DNA of 59,280 bases from a virus: IMG/VR virus record IMGVR_UViG_3300028800_000105, positions 1-59,280 of that record. One strand, given 5' to 3'. A model generated the notes under the pieces. It was not told the origin of the DNA. It was given only the letters and a program-made list of their open reading frames with translations, and made no database searches. The translations under genes and the position numbers were made by a program. This document shows, piece after piece, positions 45,441 through 52,190 of this stretch (positions are counted from its first letter, which is position 1; each line of letters begins with the position of its first letter).

Positions 45441-46037
45441 ATGAACATCGACGAAGCGAAAGAGTTCGCTGACCTCCTCGCTGACCGAGACTCCCTGCTG
45501 GCCGAGCGGGACTCACTGAGAAACCAACGCGACCAGGCGCTTTCAATACGCCGTCCGTGCCCGAACTGTCGCGGAGGCGGAAGGGTCAGCACCTCAATGT
45601 CTCGCCACTCCCAGCCATGCGGACGATGCGACGGACGTGGCTGGCTTGCGGACGAGGCTCTCGCCGCTGCTGAGGCTGAGGTTGTCTCACTGAGAAACCA
45701 ACGCGACGGGCTGAAGTCGAACCTCGACGGCGCACGCGAGATGCTGGCCCCGTTCACGAAGTGGCCCGCTGAACCGCTGCTTGTCACGGTGGACTCCGTC
45801 TTGGCTGAGGTCGTCTCACTGAGAAACCAACGCGACGCTGCACGGCAGGAGTTCCAGCGAACGGAGGTTGCGGCCGAGATTGAAAGAGGTGCCCGACTTG
45901 CTGCTGAGGCCCGTGTGGAAGCACTCACGAAGGCGGCGCAGTACGTCGAGCGCAACCAGAACACGCCGCACTTCCTCAAGGAATACCTCCGTGCTGCTCT
46001 CGCTGCTTCCCTTCCTGAACGACAGGAGGACGAATGA
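45441..46037 (+). CDS. Coiled-coil protein with DnaJ-like zinc motif (198 aa)
   Basis: ATG after AAGGAGGAACC. A coiled-coil is interrupted by CPNCRGGGRVS...CGRCDGRGW, a DnaJ-type CxxCxGxG pair. The peptide SLRNQRD occurs three times, coded each time by the identical CACTGAGAAACCAACGCGAC (about 45515, 45689, 45819). That suggests recent internal duplication or recombination. Function unknown. Confidence 0.72.
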   Translation: MNIDEAKEFADLLADRDSLLAERDSLRNQRDQALSIRRPCPNCRGGGRVSTSMSRHSQPCGRCDGRGWLADEALAAAEAEVVSLRNQRDGLKSNLDGAREMLAPFTKWPAEPLLVTVDSVLAEVVSLRNQRDAARQEFQRTEVAAEIERGARLAAEARVEALTKAAQYVERNQNTPHFLKEYLRAALAASLPERQEDE

Positions 46038-46189
46038 GCTACAGAACCACCGCAATACTGATCAGCATTGTCGCGATCGTCCTCAACGCCTACAAGCGCG
46101 ACTGGGTGGCCGGATTCGTCGCCGCCCTCGCCCTCTACATGATCGGCGTCGGATCAATCGAATGGTGGTACTCGCGTGAGCCGAAATGA
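46034..46189 (+). CDS. Membrane protein (51 aa)
   Basis: ATGA overlap. MSYRTTAILISIVAIVLNAY plus a second hydrophobic stretch (VAGFVAALALYMIGVGSI) predict two membrane helices. Function unknown. Confidence 0.65.
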   Translation: MSYRTTAILISIVAIVLNAYKRDWVAGFVAALALYMIGVGSIEWWYSREPK

Positions 46190-46353
46190 GCTGGCAGCCA
46201 CGCTGGAAGTTACCACCCGAACCGATCCGTGACGACGAAGAACAAGTCAAAGACCTTTACTTCAAAACGATCGGCCCCCGCGACCTGATCCCCTGGGAGC
46301 GCCTGCAGGAATGGCAGAAAGAATCATGGAGACGTGAGTACCGTGGTCAGTGA
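46186..46353 (+). CDS. Hypothetical Trp-rich protein (55 aa)
   Basis: ATGA overlap. MSWQPRWKLPPEPIRDDEEQ, ending ERLQEWQKESWRREYRGQ. It overlaps the next gene by 20 bp. Function unknown. Confidence 0.6.
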   Translation: MSWQPRWKLPPEPIRDDEEQVKDLYFKTIGPRDLIPWERLQEWQKESWRREYRGQ

Positions 46354-46516
46354 CTGGGATCGAGAGAACATCGACGCGATCATGGAAGGCCACGGCGACT
46401 GGTTCACCGCCCAGCTGCTCCGCCTCTGCCAGAAAGCCGACCACCAAAACCTGCACCTACTCCGACTCGTCTTCCCCGAAGTTGTGCTGCTCTACGAAGA
46501 ATGGCTTGACGCTTGA
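46334..46516 (+). CDS. Hypothetical protein (60 aa)
   Basis: GTG 46334 after GGAGAC (GTG 46343 is possible). MSTVVSDWDRENIDAIMEGH, then a helical Leu/His-rich part. Function unknown. Confidence 0.6.
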   Translation: MSTVVSDWDRENIDAIMEGHGDWFTAQLLRLCQKADHQNLHLLRLVFPEVVLLYEEWLDA

Positions 46517-46524
46517 TGTAGAAT
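46512..46524 (+). promoter_or_regulatory. Promoter-like motif before the SSB gene
   Basis: CTTGATGTAGAAT, identical to the minus-strand motif at 19233-19245 before the structural operon. It contains a -10-like TAGAAT and begins the replication-gene block. Confidence 0.5.
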
Positions 46525-46551
46525 TAACCTCCCACCACCAAGGGAGGCATC

Positions 46552-47163
46552 TTGCTTCAAGAAACAATGATCAAGGCCGTCAACAAGCGCGACCTCGTTC
46601 GCAAACGAGACAACAAGCCGTTCACGCTCTACGAAATCGTTGACCACAACAACGTCAAATGGTCAACCGGCAGGCGCGACCTGGCCGAAGAAGCAGCCAA
46701 CCTGATCGGCAAGCCCGCACAGATCCAAGGGCACGAAGAACAGAACAACAACGGCTACACCAACTACTACCTGGACGACATCTTCCCAGGCAACGGACAG
46801 CCACAACAGCCGCAGTCCACCGACTTCAGGCTCCCGCAGGAGCGCGCACAGACCACCACGGCCTTCCAAGGCCATGTGCAGAACCCTGCCATCACCCAGT
46901 CAGAAACTGACGGTGACAAACAAATCAGGATCATGCGGCAAGCGGCAGCCAAGGTCTCCGCTCTCATCTCACCGTCCGCAACCGAGTTCTGGGCCAACTG
47001 CGACACGCTGCTGAACTACTTCATGACCGGGCAGAAGCCACAGATCGTCCCGATGTCAGTTTCTGACGGAGGCACCACCCAGACCGGCAACAAGTTCTTT
47101 GCCGACCCAGGGCCAGAAGCCGACAAGCCGCTGTTCGACACCGACGACGACATTCCGTTCTGA
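46552..47163 (+). CDS. ssb: Single-stranded DNA-binding-like protein (203 aa)
   Basis: TTG 46552 is next to AAGGGAGG; ATG 46567 is an alternative. The N-terminal half is OB-fold-like (KPFTLYEIVDHNNVKWSTGR, AQIQGHEEQNNNGYTNYYLD). A Gln/Pro-rich linker and an acidic end TDDDIPF match the SSB C-terminal tip that recruits partner proteins. Two palindromes are in frame (SETDG, SVSDG). It is followed by nuclease genes, fitting a recombination/replication block. Confidence 0.8.
   Translation: MLQETMIKAVNKRDLVRKRDNKPFTLYEIVDHNNVKWSTGRRDLAEEAANLIGKPAQIQGHEEQNNNGYTNYYLDDIFPGNGQPQQPQSTDFRLPQERAQTTTAFQGHVQNPAITQSETDGDKQIRIMRQAAAKVSALISPSATEFWANCDTLLNYFMTGQKPQIVPMSVSDGGTTQTGNKFFADPGPEADKPLFDTDDDIPF
46898..46912. 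repeat. 15-bp palindrome, one-base variant (in gene)
   Basis: AGTCAGAAACTGACG encoding SETDG in the SSB gene. Confidence 0.75.
47054..47068. repeat. 15-bp palindrome, one-base variant (in gene)
   Basis: TGTCAGTTTCTGACG encoding SVSDG in the SSB gene. Confidence 0.75.
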
Positions 47164-47982
47164 GTGAGACTCTCCGGCTGGGACGCACCGTTCCAACATC
47201 TGTCCGCGTCAGCGATCTCGCTGCTGATCACCTGTCCAGAACAGTTCAGGCTGCGTAGGATCAAACGCATCCCGGAAACCTGGGGGATCGACAAGTTCAT
47301 CGGCTCCGTCGATCACAAAACCCACCAGGAGAACTTCACCCAAAAGATCGTCACGGCCAAAAACCTGACGATCGAAGACATGGCCGGGGCGTACCACCGC
47401 ACCTGGGACAAGGAGTATCTGGAGTCCGACGAGGAGCCAGACTTCGGAGACAAAGACCCCGTGCAAACACGGGAACACGGCTGGCAGATGGTGGAGGCCT
47501 ACCACGACCTGGCCTCCCCGTCTGTCCAGCCGATCAACGTTGAGGAAAGATTTGAAGTACGAGTCCCTGACGTTCCCATCCCCGTCGTCGGCTACACCGA
47601 CGTGGAAACTAAGGAAACTCTTATAGAGCGGAAGACGACTGGGGCGCGGCTGAAGAAGCCGAAAGCGAAATGGCTGACGCAGGGACGCATCTACTCGATG
47701 GCCTACGCGAAGCCAGTCGAGTGGCATGTCGTGACCAAACAGGTCACCCCGCAGGTCATCACCCCTTACTACGAGCCGGGTTTGCGGCTTGACAGCGCAG
47801 ACCATGACGCGACCGCGCTGATGATCCAGCAAGCCGCCTACACCCTGAACGACCTCTGGTTAAGATACGGCCCCGATACACCGTGGCCGGTAAACGGGCT
47901 GTACCACGACTGGGCATGTTCCTACTGCTCATTCGGACCGAGCTACGGGAAAAACTGCGTAGCTTGGAAGGGGTCAGCTTGA
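47164..47982 (+). CDS. PD-(D/E)XK nuclease, Cas4/RecB-like
   Basis: GTG 47164 follows the SSB stop directly. LSASAISLLITCPEQFRLRR is the typical Cas4/RecB-type start. VVGYTDVETKETLIERKTTG gives the catalytic D and E-x-K, and QGRIYSMAYA is the usual QxxxY motif IV. CSYCSFGPSYGKNC near the end and Cys 25 suggest an Fe-S or zinc cluster as in Cas4/AddB. It is a probable recombination exonuclease (272 aa). Confidence 0.87.
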   Translation: MRLSGWDAPFQHLSASAISLLITCPEQFRLRRIKRIPETWGIDKFIGSVDHKTHQENFTQKIVTAKNLTIEDMAGAYHRTWDKEYLESDEEPDFGDKDPVQTREHGWQMVEAYHDLASPSVQPINVEERFEVRVPDVPIPVVGYTDVETKETLIERKTTGARLKKPKAKWLTQGRIYSMAYAKPVEWHVVTKQVTPQVITPYYEPGLRLDSADHDATALMIQQAAYTLNDLWLRYGPDTPWPVNGLYHDWACSYCSFGPSYGKNCVAWKGSA

Positions 47983-48686
47983 CAAAGTTTCCGATCGAAG
48001 ATCGCGTAAACGTCCAGGGATTAACCGCTGAGGAATGGCCGCAGGAGCTGCCGAAGATCGGCCCGTACTGCGCCGCACCCGGCTGCACACGACCAGCCGA
48101 CCACGCACACCACCTGTTCTCACGCGGGATGATGGGCGGAGCCTTCGACTGGGTTCGCCTCCCGGACGGCCGCGTCACCGGCAACAAGATGCCGCTCTGC
48201 TTCGCCCATCACGAGCTGGTCACAAACAACGAAGTCACCATCTGGTTTGAGCAGTTCAACGGCTTCCAGTGGATCGACAGCAAGTCCGAGTTCCCGCAGA
48301 TGATGAAGTACCAGCCGCCGATGGCGTCAGTTTCTGACGTTGGCGACGACATTCTCTTCCCGAACGTCCCGGTCTTGACAGAAAGCAACGGCCATGTGCA
48401 CGACGAGCGGGCTGTCTGCCCCACCTGTGAGCGCCCGCTGCCGAAGCCGAAGATCGAAAACGACCCGGAGAAGCCGAAAGAGCGCAAAACGTGGGCTGTC
48501 TCGGTGCCAGCAGAGCGTTGGGAGGACGGAGCGGACGTTCTCGACGAGCTTTTGGAGGCCGCACGCGACGAGCTTGACAGGGTGGGCATCAGTTACGGCG
48601 ACGGCAAGAAGGTGAAGTACGCGATCCTGTCAACCGCGCTCGCGCTTTTCGTGCAGCACGCGGATCATGTACTCGCAGACGCATGA
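47979..48686 (+). CDS. HNH endonuclease-like protein (235 aa)
   Basis: TTG 47979 overlaps the previous TGA and follows GGAAGGGG. CAAPGCTRPADHAHHLFSRG then MPLCFAHHELVTNN form an HNH core with Cys and His metal ligands. It resembles phage recombination nucleases with CxxxxC..H.HH. A second CPTCERPLPKP and a helical C-terminus follow. A palindrome encodes ASVSDV. Confidence 0.78.
   Translation: MTKFPIEDRVNVQGLTAEEWPQELPKIGPYCAAPGCTRPADHAHHLFSRGMMGGAFDWVRLPDGRVTGNKMPLCFAHHELVTNNEVTIWFEQFNGFQWIDSKSEFPQMMKYQPPMASVSDVGDDILFPNVPVLTESNGHVHDERAVCPTCERPLPKPKIENDPEKPKERKTWAVSVPAERWEDGADVLDELLEAARDELDRVGISYGDGKKVKYAILSTALALFVQHADHVLADA
48325..48339. repeat. 15-bp palindrome, perfect copy (in gene)
   Basis: CGTCAGTTTCTGACG encoding SVSD in the HNH gene. 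Confidence 0.9.
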
Positions 48687-49048
48687 AGTTCGTTCTGCTC
48701 GGGGAGCCTGTGCCGAAGGGCAGGCCGCGACTGAACAAAACAACCGGCACCATCTACACGCCAGCGGACACCAGGGTCTACGAGGACTCGATCGCGATGA
48801 TGGCGATGACGCAGCGCGAGAAATACGGGACGCAGGCTGTCCAGGTTTCCGTCGCGTTCTTCACCGCCAAGAAGAAACTCGACGGCGACAACTGCCTGAA
48901 ATCGGTGCTGGACGGGCTGATGAAGGGCGGCGTCTTCGACGATGACAGCCAAGTCGTCCAAGGCAACTACATCAAAATCAAGTCCGCCAACCCCAGAATC
49001 GAAGTCGTCGTTGAGCCAGCAGAAGAACTATCTGAAATATCAACGTAG
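48683..49048 (+). CDS. rusA: RusA-like Holliday junction resolvase
   Basis: ATGA overlap with the HNH gene. MKFVLLGEPVPKGRPRLNKT, VQVSVAFFTAKKKLDGDNCL and KSVLDGLMKGGVFDDDSQVV carry the RusA acidic residues (the D-x-D-N region and DDSQV). Length 121 aa is normal. It would resolve junctions during replication and packaging. Confidence 0.93.
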   Translation: MKFVLLGEPVPKGRPRLNKTTGTIYTPADTRVYEDSIAMMAMTQREKYGTQAVQVSVAFFTAKKKLDGDNCLKSVLDGLMKGGVFDDDSQVVQGNYIKIKSANPRIEVVVEPAEELSEIST

Positions 49049-49139
49049 ATGCGTCTACTGCGGCGGACTTACTAACAGATTAACTTGTGCAGGTCACTCC
49101 GACTTGATAGGTTTAGACTTCTACTATCAGAGGGGGTGA
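49011..49139 (+). CDS. Small zinc-type protein (42 aa)
   Basis: TTG 49011 inside the end of rusA; MSQQKNYLKYQRRCVYCGGL, CAGHSD. Base use is more AT-rich than the neighbours. A CxxC...CxxH set could bind zinc. Confidence 0.5.
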   Translation: MSQQKNYLKYQRRCVYCGGLTNRLTCAGHSDLIGLDFYYQRG

Positions 49140-49140
49140 G

Positions 49141-49311
49141 GTGTCACAGGTTGCCTGGTGTCTAAATTGCGGATACCCGATCGGGACCGCTCAAGAGGTT
49201 CTCTGCACAGACCGAAGGGGGTGCAACAGACGTAGGAAAAATCGATTAACCTTCCGCGAAATCGCGGTGAAAGCAGCAGTTCTCACGAAAGAGATACAGA
49301 GAGGATTCTGA
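49141..49311 (+). CDS. Small zinc-type protein (56 aa)
   Basis: GTG 49141 after GGGGGTGAG. MSQVAWCLNCGYPIGTAQEV and CTDRRGCNRRRKNR place four Cys residues in a short basic protein. Stop overlaps the next ATG. Confidence 0.6.
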   Translation: MSQVAWCLNCGYPIGTAQEVLCTDRRGCNRRRKNRLTFREIAVKAAVLTKEIQRGF

Positions 49312-49535
49312 TGGCAAGGTTTACGGCAATGAAGCTGTACGAGTACGCAGTGATCAAGCAGGCCCTCCTCGACCGCGACGACGTGGTGACAGACCCCGCC
49401 GCCGTCCTGGTCAGCCCGACCACCGTGCTCGCGAACGACCTGGAGGAGGCCAAGGCCTACGCTGCCAGGGCCATTCCCGACGAAGAGATCGGGAACATGG
49501 AGCGCATCGAGATTCTGGTCAAGTCTTTCGGCTAG
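49311..49535 (+). CDS. Conserved phage hypothetical protein (74 aa)
   Basis: MARFTAMKLYEYAVIKQALL, TTVLANDLEEAKAYAARAIP and ERIEILVKSF match a small alpha/beta protein common in phages (YEYAVI...vLA.d...A...AaraIp...ieIlVrpF). Function not known to me. Confidence 0.72.
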   Translation: MARFTAMKLYEYAVIKQALLDRDDVVTDPAAVLVSPTTVLANDLEEAKAYAARAIPDEEIGNMERIEILVKSFG

Positions 49536-49576
49536 AACCCGACGCTGATGTAACCGCTAGTTACCCACCCTGGTAC

Positions 49577-49759
49577 GTGTCAACGTTTAGCCCACCGAAC
49601 TCCGGTGGGAGCAGCGGCACGTTCACGATCCAGCCGGGGCAATGGACGAGTAGCGGGACGTGCACCATTCCCATCCCGAACTTCACGGTCGGGCGTGGGA
49701 ACATCACGTACAAGAACGCTGGCGGGACGATCGACGGCAAGCCGTCGAGCTTCGGATAG
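49577..49759 (+). CDS. Hypothetical Gly/Ser/Thr-rich protein (60 aa)
   Basis: GTG 49577; MSTFSPPNSGGSSGTFTIQP, ending GTIDGKPSSFG. Beta-rich, but the ribosome site is weak. A minus-strand ORF (49580-49900, GTG start) covers the same DNA and also begins in a protein-like way, so strand choice is uncertain. Confidence 0.42.
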   Translation: MSTFSPPNSGGSSGTFTIQPGQWTSSGTCTIPIPNFTVGRGNITYKNAGGTIDGKPSSFG

Positions 49760-49928
49760 AGACGCCTGCAACAGATCGTTGCCAGGGCAGACAACCTGAT
49801 CCAGAAGCCGAAGGCGATCTTCGACCGTTGGTGCCGTCACAAGCAGGTTCAACGCTGCCCGGTGGCGAATCATCATCGCGTGTGTTTCAATAGCGTCCAC
49901 AAGTTAATCCTAACGAAAGGATGTGGAC

Positions 49929-50132
49929 GTGGAAGGAAGCACATCACTTACGGGATACCGGGGATCCACCAAGACAGGCTCGTACTCGCTCTACCAGCGG
50001 GACCATGAGCTGATCGAGTGGTGCGCCGAATACCTGGGCTGCAAGAAGTCCGACGTGATCCGCACAGCCGTGCGCACGATGGCAACGCAGCTGGCAAGCC
50101 TGAACCTCAAAGGCACCAAGCCACTTCCGTAA
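49929..50132 (+). CDS. DNA-binding-like small protein (67 aa)
   Basis: GTG 49929 is 8 bp from AAAGG. SYSLYQRDHELIEWCAEYLG and KKSDVIRTAVRTMATQLA have a ribbon-helix-helix pattern. CGTCCACA (about 49892) can pair with TGTGGACG over the ribosome site, which could control translation. Confidence 0.6.
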   Translation: MEGSTSLTGYRGSTKTGSYSLYQRDHELIEWCAEYLGCKKSDVIRTAVRTMATQLASLNLKGTKPLP

Positions 50133-50209
50133 GTAGACACAGACACTACTGAAGTGTTAAAGTAGTGAAGGTGGGCGAAAGCACACCACGACAGGGCAAT
50201 TCAGCCGAC

Positions 50210-50224
50210 CGTCAGTTTCTGACG
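50210..50224. repeat. 15-bp palindrome, perfect copy
   Basis: CGTCAGTTTCTGACG upstream of 50247, about 50 bp after a GTTAAA-type -10-like sequence near 50155. Confidence 0.9.
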
Positions 50225-50246
50225 GTCACGAAAGAAGAGGGGTTGA

Positions 50247-50606
50247 GTGCCAACACCACGCTCGATCAAGGAGCAGATCGCCTCCGGCAACTATGCCCTG
50301 GTCGATCCGCTCGACTACATCATCATCGGCTTCCTGCCCGATGAGGGATCGCTGTTCATGGGTCTCTACCCGAACGGCGAGCTTGTGCCGAACCTGCTCA
50401 AGAAGTTCACAGCCGAGCAGCGCAAGGCGATCACCAGCACCATGCTCTCCGCGAGGCTCCGGGTGCTTCACCTGATGGGCCTTGTCGTCTGCAAGGAGAG
50501 GGGGGTTTCGGCAGGCGGGAAGCAGGTGTGGCAGCGCACAGCCAAGGGCGCTGCGGAACTGAAGAAGTGGAAGGGGGGCAAGAATGGCTCAGCCGACGTT
50601 GGTTGA
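50247..50606 (+). CDS. Winged-helix-like protein (119 aa)
   Basis: GTG 50247 after AGAGGGG. MPTPRSIKEQIASGNYALVD, then MLSARLRVLHLMGLVVCKER and KQVWQRTAKGAAELKKW read like a winged helix (recognition helix and wing). It overlaps the ParB-like gene by 23 bp and may regulate it. Confidence 0.68.
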   Translation: MPTPRSIKEQIASGNYALVDPLDYIIIGFLPDEGSLFMGLYPNGELVPNLLKKFTAEQRKAITSTMLSARLRVLHLMGLVVCKERGVSAGGKQVWQRTAKGAAELKKWKGGKNGSADVG

Positions 50607-51471
50607 AGAGCTGCACGCAGCATCCGAGATCAGGAAGGTGAAGCTGGCCCTGCTCCGGCCGGACATGACCTACCAGCGGGAGTTCTCTCAAGCTCTCGTC
50701 GATGAGATCGCCAACAACTGGGATCTCGTCGCCTCCGAACTCCTGCTCGTCTCCGACCGGGGGCCGCGCAAGGACGAGGAAGTGGATGGCGGGTTGTTCA
50801 TCGTCAACGGTCAGCACCGCACCAACGCGGCCGTCAAGCAGGGGATTCTGGAGCTGGACGCCCGCGTGATCAACCTGCGGGACAGCAAGAAGTTCCCCGA
50901 CCCTGGCAAGGTCGAGGCGATGTTCCGCCTCAAGACGAACGTGAAGTTGGGTGACCGGCCGCTTGAGCGGTTCAAGGCCCAGCTTCGTGCAGGCGACCCG
51001 GAGTCGATGGCGATCGTGAAGCTGCTCGCACGCTACGGGGCAGAAATCAACCAGACCCCCCAGGAGACGGGGATCAACTGCATCGCCACCATCGAGGCTC
51101 TCTACCGGGCGGACGAGACAGGGGCTCTGCTCGGAGAAACACTGGAAGTTGTTCGTGACACTTGGGAGCATGTCGGCGGCAAGAACGCGCAGTCGTCTGT
51201 TCTCAAAGGCATCTTCTGGTTCATCGCCAAACACTCGTCAGAATCTGATCGTGGTCGGCTCGTGACGAAGCTGAAAGGCATCGGCATCACGAACCTGCAT
51301 GGCCGCGCTCGGCAGACGGGGCTGACGATGGGCGGGTCGCTCTGGATCAACGTGTACCGCTCGATCGTGGAGCTGTACAACGAGGGTCTGCGTGAGCGGA
51401 ACCGTCTCTCCTGGATGCTCCGGGGCAAGGCGGTGCTCAGCAAGGGCGGCGCACAAGAGCCGACCATCTGA
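50584..51471 (+). CDS. ParB/Srx-like protein, DUF6551-type (295 aa)
   Basis: AEVRKVKL-like start (ASEIRKVKLALLRPDMTYQR), EFSQALVDEIANNWD and LFIVNGQHRTNAAVKQGI give the ParB N-domain pattern with the G-Q-H-R motif. A helical C-terminal region (GRARQTGLTMGGSLWINVYR) follows. Phage proteins of this type may bind DNA or NTP. It is the second ParB-like gene in the window. Confidence 0.8.
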   Translation: MAQPTLVEELHAASEIRKVKLALLRPDMTYQREFSQALVDEIANNWDLVASELLLVSDRGPRKDEEVDGGLFIVNGQHRTNAAVKQGILELDARVINLRDSKKFPDPGKVEAMFRLKTNVKLGDRPLERFKAQLRAGDPESMAIVKLLARYGAEINQTPQETGINCIATIEALYRADETGALLGETLEVVRDTWEHVGGKNAQSSVLKGIFWFIAKHSSESDRGRLVTKLKGIGITNLHGRARQTGLTMGGSLWINVYRSIVELYNEGLRERNRLSWMLRGKAVLSKGGAQEPTI

Positions 51472-51503
51472 GCCGATAGCTTTCTCCAAACCGAAACAGG
51501 AAG

Positions 51504-51530
51504 GCCCCCCCGTGAGTTAACCGGGGGGGC
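51504..51530. terminator. Hairpin after the ParB-like gene
   Basis: GCCCCCCCG (51504-51512) pairs with CGGGGGGGC (51522-51530). A T-run is missing on the plus strand. Confidence 0.6.
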
Positions 51531-51575
51531 GACCTACTAGGACAAGGGGGGGAGCTGAGGCTTCTTGCAACCCTA

Positions 51576-51923
51576 TTGCTCGTTCTCATATGCGTAGTTA
51601 CTGCCACCGCGACCGCCGCCATGCCGAAGACATGGCATGCGCCTGCGTGGTGGCTGAAGCAGGCAGTTTGCATCCACTCGCATGAAGGCGCGTGGAACGA
51701 CAACACAGGAAACCGCTACTTCGGCGGCATGCAGTTCCTGCAGTCCACCTGGGAGAAGATCGGTGGCCCGCACGAACTCGCGTTCGACCATCCAGGCGAC
51801 CAGGCGAACTACCCTTTCAACGTGTCCCCCAGGGAACAGTTGTACTACGCCTACCTGGTTTGGCTGAGAGACCACCACTCCTGGTCGGAGTGGGGAACGG
51901 CAGGAGTCTGCGGGCTGCGCTAA
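51576..51923 (+). CDS. Rpf/transglycosylase-like muralytic protein
   Basis: The TTG start at 51576 is tentative; the frame is open upstream (LRLLATLL...), so a CTG start may give a longer signal peptide. After a hydrophobic leader, CIHSHEGAWNDNTGNRYFGG and MQFLQSTWEKIGGPHELAFD match the resuscitation-promoting-factor / lysozyme fold with the catalytic Glu in SHEGAW. It would cut peptidoglycan outside the membrane. It is well away from the lysis cassette. Confidence 0.8.
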   Translation: MLVLICVVTATATAAMPKTWHAPAWWLKQAVCIHSHEGAWNDNTGNRYFGGMQFLQSTWEKIGGPHELAFDHPGDQANYPFNVSPREQLYYAYLVWLRDHHSWSEWGTAGVCGLR

Positions 51924-51964
51924 TTGTTGGGGGTGCAGACCCGCAGGCTCCGGCCTGTAAGAAC

Positions 51965-51994
51965 TTGCAAGTGACCCAACTGTATTGATATAGT
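51965..51994 (+). promoter_or_regulatory. Promoter P3
   Basis: TTGCAA (51965-51970), an 18-bp spacer and TATAGT (51989-51994), then AGTGGGAA six bases later, able to pair with TTCCC near 52040. Palindromes follow at 52066 and 52155. It leads the AAA+ ATPase gene. Confidence 0.8.
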
Positions 51995-52065
51995 TCTTGT
52001 AGTGGGAAATCCTTGATCCCTCGCTGACGAGAGCGATCGGTTCCCGCCCCGCGAAAGCCACGGCC

Positions 52066-52080
52066 CGTCAGAAACTGACG
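52066..52080. repeat. 15-bp palindrome, perfect copy
   Basis: CGTCAGAAACTGACG, 77 bp after the -10 start of promoter P3. Confidence 0.9.
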
Positions 52081-52154
52081 CTGGCCCCCACCACTCTCAG
52101 GAGGTTCAGACGACGCAGCCCTAGAAGCACGTCCGCAACCAAAACAGAACCCAA

Positions 52155-52169
52155 CGTCAGAAACTGACG
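52155..52169. repeat. 15-bp palindrome, perfect copy
   Basis: CGTCAGAAACTGACG just before the ribosome site of 52191-53675. Confidence 0.9.
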
Positions 52170-52190
52170 TTCCCCACGGAGAGAGGGCAG

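Noticed and set aside
49580-49900. 106-aa minus-strand ORF
   Set aside because: The first 45 residues look real, but the rest is antisense to 49577-49759 and has shadow-like composition. I could not choose firmly and mention it only with the plus-strand gene.
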